NCBI RefSeq assembly: GCF_020911865.1
Contig: NZ_CP087131.1
Span: forward strand, 62,001 to 126,000
DNA from: Chryseobacterium sp. C-71
GTDB lineage: Bacteria > Bacteroidota > Bacteroidia > Flavobacteriales > Weeksellaceae
Direction: 5' to 3'
DNA length: 64,000 nucleotides
Position 1 is the first letter of the stretch. Every line of letters begins with the position of its first letter. This document shows positions 60,616 to 64,000 of the stretch, in pieces. Made by a program: the position numbers and the translations under genes. Under the pieces are notes generated by a model that worked only from the letters and a program-made list of their open reading frames with translations, did no database searches and was not told where the DNA came from.

Positions 60616-61034
60616 ATGTCAACACAAAATTTTTCATACACCTTTACAACTTCAAAACCTCCCTCAGAAGTTTTCAATATTTTAATTGATCCTAAAAATG
60701 GTGGATTGGTTTGCATAATGAAATTATCACAGGAAATTCTGAAGAGATCAACGACGAATTCACTTTCAGCGCAGGAAATGGAGCGCATAATTCCGTTCAA
60801 AAAATCCTAATAAAAATAAGTTGGGAAGTTATTGGCAGTAATCTGACATTTCTGAAAATGCCAGATGAATGGACGGGAACTAAGATTAATTTTGATGTTT
60901 CTACTGAAGGCAATCAAACAAAATTTACATTCACTCACAACGGTTTGATACCACAATTTGAATGCTATGAAGGATGTTCAAATGCATGGTTGCAATATCT
61001 GGAAAATTTAAAAAATTATTTGACGAGAGAATAG
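60616..61034 (+). pseudogene. SRPBCC/AHSA1-like protein gene with a 1-base deletion
   Basis: The start (MSTQNFSYTFTTSKPPSEVFNIL) and the main body (from 60711, HNEIITGNSEEINDEFTFSAG) are in different frames. Adding one T at about 60699, in AAAAATGGTGG, gives AAAAATTGGTGG and restores KNWWIGLHNEI, the conserved SRPBCC stretch. The segment around 60805-60830 (VQKILIKISWEV) is also shorter than expected. Either a decayed gene or assembly errors at homopolymers. The end overlaps the convergent gene by 19 bases. Confidence 0.6.
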
Positions 61035-61480
61035 ATTAAAACACCAATGCCGGCATAAGCTGCAACAGTGATAATATCAGCAATGGGTTGTGAAAAGCGT
61101 TTTTCAGCAATTTTCTCGCCATTGATCTGGTTCTTATGAAATTTCAGAATTTTTTTAGGATTATGAACTAGGTGTGCAACCAGACTGTCATTTTCCCATT
61201 TGTCAACTATTATTTTATAGGTCTTGCCATCAACGTCAATTCTAACATTTTTATTAGGTGCAAGTTTCTCCTGAATGTTGACAGGTATTTGTTGTGGATT
61301 CAGACTTTGGGATTTAACTGTTGTACTTTTTGCTTGCGGAAGAGTATTATCAGCAAGAGTTGCATTCTTTTTGGAGTCTTGTTTATTGTCGGTTGTTGTA
61401 TCTGCTTGTTTTTTAACCTGATAGGTGTAGCAACTTACAAGACAAAATGATATAATGATGAGATAAAGATTCTTTTGCAT
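61016..61480 (-). CDS. Small lipoprotein with C-terminal membrane segment
   Basis: 154 residues. Lipobox LVSC (Cys17) follows a short hydrophobic leader (LYLIIISFCLVSC). A Lys/Asp/Thr/Gln-rich linker leads to a small folded region (VRIDVDGKTYKIIVDKWENDSLVAHL), and the last 20 residues (PIADIITVAAYAGIGVLIYSLV) form a hydrophobic segment. Function unknown. It is convergent with the frameshifted SRPBCC gene. The upstream promoter is not visible. Confidence 0.6.
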   Translation of the reverse strand: MQKNLYLIIISFCLVSCYTYQVKKQADTTTDNKQDSKKNATLADNTLPQAKSTTVKSQSLNPQQIPVNIQEKLAPNKNVRIDVDGKTYKIIVDKWENDSLVAHLVHNPKKILKFHKNQINGEKIAEKRFSQPIADIITVAAYAGIGVLIYSLVK

Positions 61481-61597
61481 TGGTCAAATTTAAGAATTAA
61501 ATGGAATATTAAGTATTTCTTTTGAAAAATTCTATGTTTAAAAATTTATTCTTTTTGAAAAAAAACAATCGATAATGATTTTTAAAAATTTTAAACA

Positions 61598-62392
61598 TTA
61601 ATACTCTAATTTACCCAAACTCCTGTCCAAATGAACATATCCGCCGTCTACATGAATTAACTGCCCTGTTGTATGCGAAGATCTTTCTGATAAAAGAAAC
61701 GCTGCCATGTTAGCAATTTCTTCAGAAGTCGTCATGCGGTTTTCCAAAGGGATTTTTGAAGTAATACTTTTCAATTTTTCATCCGGATTTTCAAAGGTAG
61801 AAATCCATGATTGGTAGAGTGGTGTCCAGGCTTCCGCAACAATAATAGCATTCACACGGATGCTGTAAGGCAGAAGTTCAACCGCCCATTCTCTAGTCAA
61901 AGCATTTCTCGCCCCATTCGCTGCGGCATATCCAGACGTTCCGCCTTGTCCGGTTTCTGCTGTCTTGCTGCCGATATTTAAAATGGAACCTTTGCTTTCT
62001 TTAAGATAGGGAAGTGCGTGATGCACCAAAAGATAATAATGAACCACATTTTTATGATAGGAATCTAAGAATTTCTCATACGAACCATTTTCCAGTCCAA
62101 CACCATCGTTTACACCCGCATTATTGACAATTCCATCGATTTTACCGTATTTTTTTACGACTTCCTCAATGGCTTTTTTACATTCTTCGGGTTGGGAAAG
62201 TTCGGCGGTAACAAAGTCAGCTTTTCCTCCAAGATCCTGTATTTCCTGAATGGCTTTTTTGTTGTCGTCTTCATTTCTTCCGATGATTATCGGTAACGCA
62301 TTTTCTTCGGCCAAAACTTTTGCAATAGCATTTCCAATTCCTTTTGCACCGCCGCTTACGATGATTATTTTATTATCTAAATTTAAATTCAT
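61598..62392 (-). CDS. SDR-family dehydrogenase, L-fucose-type pathway
   Basis: 264 residues, classical SDR. The cofactor loop is VSGGAKGIG (residues 12-20), with NNAG in the middle and the catalytic Tyr in YAAANG. The residue four after the Tyr is Asn, where classical SDRs have Lys. ALTREWAVELLPYSIRVNAI and HVDGGYVHLDRSL are typical of the L-fucose or 2-keto-3-deoxy-fuconate dehydrogenases found next to lactonase, mutarotase and FAH genes. The substrate is assigned by context only. A dispersed repeat lies upstream. Confidence 0.65.
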   Translation of the reverse strand: MNLNLDNKIIIVSGGAKGIGNAIAKVLAEENALPIIIGRNEDDNKKAIQEIQDLGGKADFVTAELSQPEECKKAIEEVVKKYGKIDGIVNNAGVNDGVGLENGSYEKFLDSYHKNVVHYYLLVHHALPYLKESKGSILNIGSKTAETGQGGTSGYAAANGARNALTREWAVELLPYSIRVNAIIVAEAWTPLYQSWISTFENPDEKLKSITSKIPLENRMTTSEEIANMAAFLLSERSSHTTGQLIHVDGGYVHLDRSLGKLEY

Positions 62393-62621
62393 AATGTTTT
62401 TTTTAACGCAAAGTGCACAAAGATTTTTTTTTGACTACTAACTGTTTTTAAGTTCGCAAAGGCATTTCATTTAACAAAGACCATAAAGTTTTTAATTACA
62501 TTCATTTTAAAATAAAAATCTTAGATTTTTAAAAACTTAAGTGTTCTTCTATACGCAAAGAATTTAATCCTAAATATTCTTAAGTGTTAAAAAAATTCGT
62601 GAGTTTTATGGTAATGAAAAA
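62393..62621. other. Gap with dispersed repeat, copy 3
   Basis: 229 bases. The left 80 bases (62400-62480) hold repeat copy 3. The rest is AT-rich with no ORF, and I see no clear TAnnTTTG. Confidence 0.55.
62400..62480. repeat. Dispersed repeat, copy 3
   Basis: Contains AACGCAAAGTGCACAAAG, TTTTTGACTACTAACTG, TTTTTAAGTTCGCAAAGG and CATTTCATTT in the same order as copies 1 and 2. Confidence 0.6.
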
Positions 62622-63452
62622 TTATAGTTTGTAAAATTTCACCGCATTTCCAGAGAAAAAAAGTTCTTGTTCTTCTTTTGAAAACTGACTTACATATTTT
62701 GAAATCAATTCCACCCACAAAGCATAATTTCCACCTAATAAAATGACAGGCCAATCACTTCCGAAAACTAAACGCTTAATTCCGAATTGCGAAAAAATGA
62801 AATCTAAAATTTCAAATATTGATTTTTCATTAATATTATTCCAGTTTCCTTGTGTTAAAAGTCCCGAAATTTTGCAATAAATGTTATGATTTTTGGCAAG
62901 TTCGGAAATGTTGGATTTCCATTCTTTTAAATCATTAGTTTTCAAATCCGGTTTTCCGCAATGATCCAGAATAAAGGGTTGATCGGGCAATTTTTCCGAA
63001 AGTTTTACGGCATCCAAAAGCTGATCCTGTCTTAACAAAATATCGTAAGTATAATTATATTTGTGAAGTGCAGAGATTCCGTTGAGTACATTTTTTTGCA
63101 GTAAAAAACCGATTTCTTCTCCTTCAGCGATATGTCTGAAACCTTTAATCAACTTTTCAAATTGATAATTTTGAAGTGACTGTTCAAGTTTATCAGAAGT
63201 TAAAGTTAAATCAATCCAACCGACAACACCTTTAATAAAAGGATTTTCTTTAGCTAAATTCACCAAAAAATCCGTCTCCTCATCACTTTGACTCGCCTGA
63301 ACTGCAACACAGCCATCAATCCGATTTTCATTTAAATAGAACGAAAAATCTTCCGGCAAAAAGTCTTTCTGGATCGCTGCCATTTCATTCGAAATCCATG
63401 CATCCCGAACCGGATCAAACTTCCAAAAATGAACGTGAGAATCAATAATCAT
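62622..63452 (-). CDS. Amidohydrolase, L-fuconolactonase-like
   Basis: 276 residues, metal-dependent TIM-barrel hydrolase. The metal-binding HxH is in DSHVHFW at the start, GWIDL and the FVLDHCGKP-like block (FILDHCGKPD) follow, and the catalytic Asp is in FGSDWPV. Members act on sugar lactones (fuconolactone, rhamnonolactone) or on 4-sulfomuconolactone-type substrates. Its place between the SDR and mutarotase genes supports sugar lactone hydrolysis. Confidence 0.75.
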   Translation of the reverse strand: MIIDSHVHFWKFDPVRDAWISNEMAAIQKDFLPEDFSFYLNENRIDGCVAVQASQSDEETDFLVNLAKENPFIKGVVGWIDLTLTSDKLEQSLQNYQFEKLIKGFRHIAEGEEIGFLLQKNVLNGISALHKYNYTYDILLRQDQLLDAVKLSEKLPDQPFILDHCGKPDLKTNDLKEWKSNISELAKNHNIYCKISGLLTQGNWNNINEKSIFEILDFIFSQFGIKRLVFGSDWPVILLGGNYALWVELISKYVSQFSKEEQELFFSGNAVKFYKL

Positions 63453-63481
63453 ATCTAATTATTTTTTTTCTAAAATGTAAT

Positions 63482-63811
63482 TTATAAAGAAAATATTTTG
63501 TCCATCAACCGCCACTTTTCTCCAGCTTTCGAATTGGGCAACTGTTGTTGAAATTTCCACATCAATTCTTCCCATTCCTGAACTCTCGGATTTTTTTGAT
63601 CCAAATCATTTTTAGCCTCAAAAGAAAAACTGTCCTCAGCTTCAATAATCATAAACAACCGATTTTGAACACTGTAAATCTCCATATTTATAATTCCGGA
63701 ATCCAAAATACTTTTCCGAACTTCAGGCCAGATATTTTGATGATAATTTTCGTATTCCGCAATCAATTCAGGATTATCAATCAAGTCAAGAGCAAGACAG
63801 AATTTTTTCAT
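63482..63811 (-). CDS. L-rhamnose/L-fucose mutarotase family protein
   Basis: 109 residues, the RhaM/DUF718 family size. The N-terminal [26 protein letters not shown] carries the conserved His near residue 24, with the [11 protein letters not shown] strands later. It interconverts the alpha and beta anomers of deoxy sugars in the cytoplasm. Its start overlaps the upstream FAH-hydrolase stop by 4 bases, so the two are translationally coupled. Confidence 0.8.
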   Translation of the reverse strand: MKKFCLALDLIDNPELIAEYENYHQNIWPEVRKSILDSGIINMEIYSVQNRLFMIIEAEDSFSFEAKNDLDQKNPRVQEWEELMWKFQQQLPNSKAGEKWRLMDKIFSL

Positions 63812-64000
63812 TCGTCGTAAGCTTTCACTTTTTGGACACTGCTCCCCAAACCATCAATTCCCAATTCCACCACGTCGCCGGATTTCAGATACCAGGGCTC
63901 AGGTTTTTGTCCCAAACCAACACCCGCAGGCGTTCCTGTACTGATGATATCACCCGGAAGCAAAGTCATAAACTGACTGATGTAGCTCACAATAAACGGT
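63808..64000 (-). CDS. FAH-family hydrolase, 5' part outside window
   Basis: The C-terminal 63 residues are visible. [16 protein letters not shown] is the signature of the fumarylacetoacetate hydrolase family, with [13 protein letters not shown] at the end. By context it is likely to hydrolyse 2,4-diketo-3-deoxy-L-fuconate to pyruvate and lactate. The stop overlaps the mutarotase start (ATGA). The start lies beyond 64000. Confidence 0.75.
   Translation of the reverse strand, partial: PFIVSYISQFMTLLPGDIISTGTPAGVGLGQKPEPWYLKSGDVVELGIDGLGSSVQKVKAYDE

Noticed and set aside
1..64000. tRNA, rRNA or other structural RNA genes
   Set aside because: No cloverleaf, CCA end or conserved rRNA segment was recognised by eye in any gap; a covariance-model scan would be decisive.

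Overview
The window is AT-rich chromosomal DNA from a member of the Bacteroidota, most likely Flavobacteriia of the Chryseobacterium group. The evidence is a type IX secretion C-terminal sorting domain (8047-9414), a fused SecDF, promoters of the Bacteroidota type (TAnnTTTG at -7, with TTG or TTTG about 19-21 bases upstream), lipoproteins with short lipoboxes, an N-succinylornithine-type carbamoyltransferase in the arginine operon, and palindromic repeats of the kind common in this group. This placement is inferred from gene content; no ribosomal RNA or tRNA gene was seen.

Layout. 1-5300: a 5'-truncated Hsp70 protein, a DUF1877 protein and a tandem pair of paralogous membrane proteins of unknown function. 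5400-13000: carbohydrate esterase, hemN, a T9SS-exported PQQ-type sugar dehydrogenase and secDF. 12874-27900: a Tet-like efflux pump, an overlapping trio of lipoprotein genes (YHYH, MORN-like, SCO1), tatA, a PAP2 phosphatase, a TPR protein, trmL, rlmH, a DUF4421 protein, a BrkB protein, nhaA and the (p)ppGpp enzyme rsh. 27990-28915: a lipoprotein gene broken by a -1 shift in an A8 run.

28984-40902, all on the minus strand, is a short-chain carboxylate module: acetyl-CoA synthetase, a PrpE-like ligase, a lone receiver domain whose phospho-acceptor Asp is His, a REP-associated transposase (RAYT), an SLC5 transporter fused to a histidine kinase, a small membrane protein overlapping it, a second small membrane protein, an MHS-type transporter and a porin. 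I read it as outer-membrane entry, inner-membrane uptake, sensing and CoA activation of acetate and/or propionate.

41738-57820 is a complete arginine-pyrimidine block on the plus strand: GNAT, argG, argC, argD, argF' (succinylornithine type, Val90), argB, argE and argH; then a divergent Lrp/AsnC regulator; then pyrB, carA, a second RAYT and carB. Carbamoyl phosphate from CarAB feeds both ArgF' and PyrB. pyrB is preceded by a compact leader (promoter, 23-codon ORF, pause-like hairpin, U-rich tract, terminator) that looks like a UTP-sensing attenuator. Almost every wide gap in this block holds a different palindromic or dispersed repeat family.

58400-61500 is a decayed accessory spot: an IS256-family element between pieces of two ParE-like toxin genes, an intact antitoxin and a frameshifted SRPBCC gene. 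61598-64000 is the distal part of an oxidative L-fucose-type pathway: SDR dehydrogenase, lactonase-like amidohydrolase, mutarotase and a FAH-family hydrolase cut by the window edge.

Most interesting for follow-up: the pyrB leader; the two RAYT/REP loci, whose palindromes change stem sequence while keeping pairing and a GAA loop, and one of which supplies the end of the SLC5-kinase gene; the Asp-less receiver; and the unassigned GNAT that opens the arginine operon.
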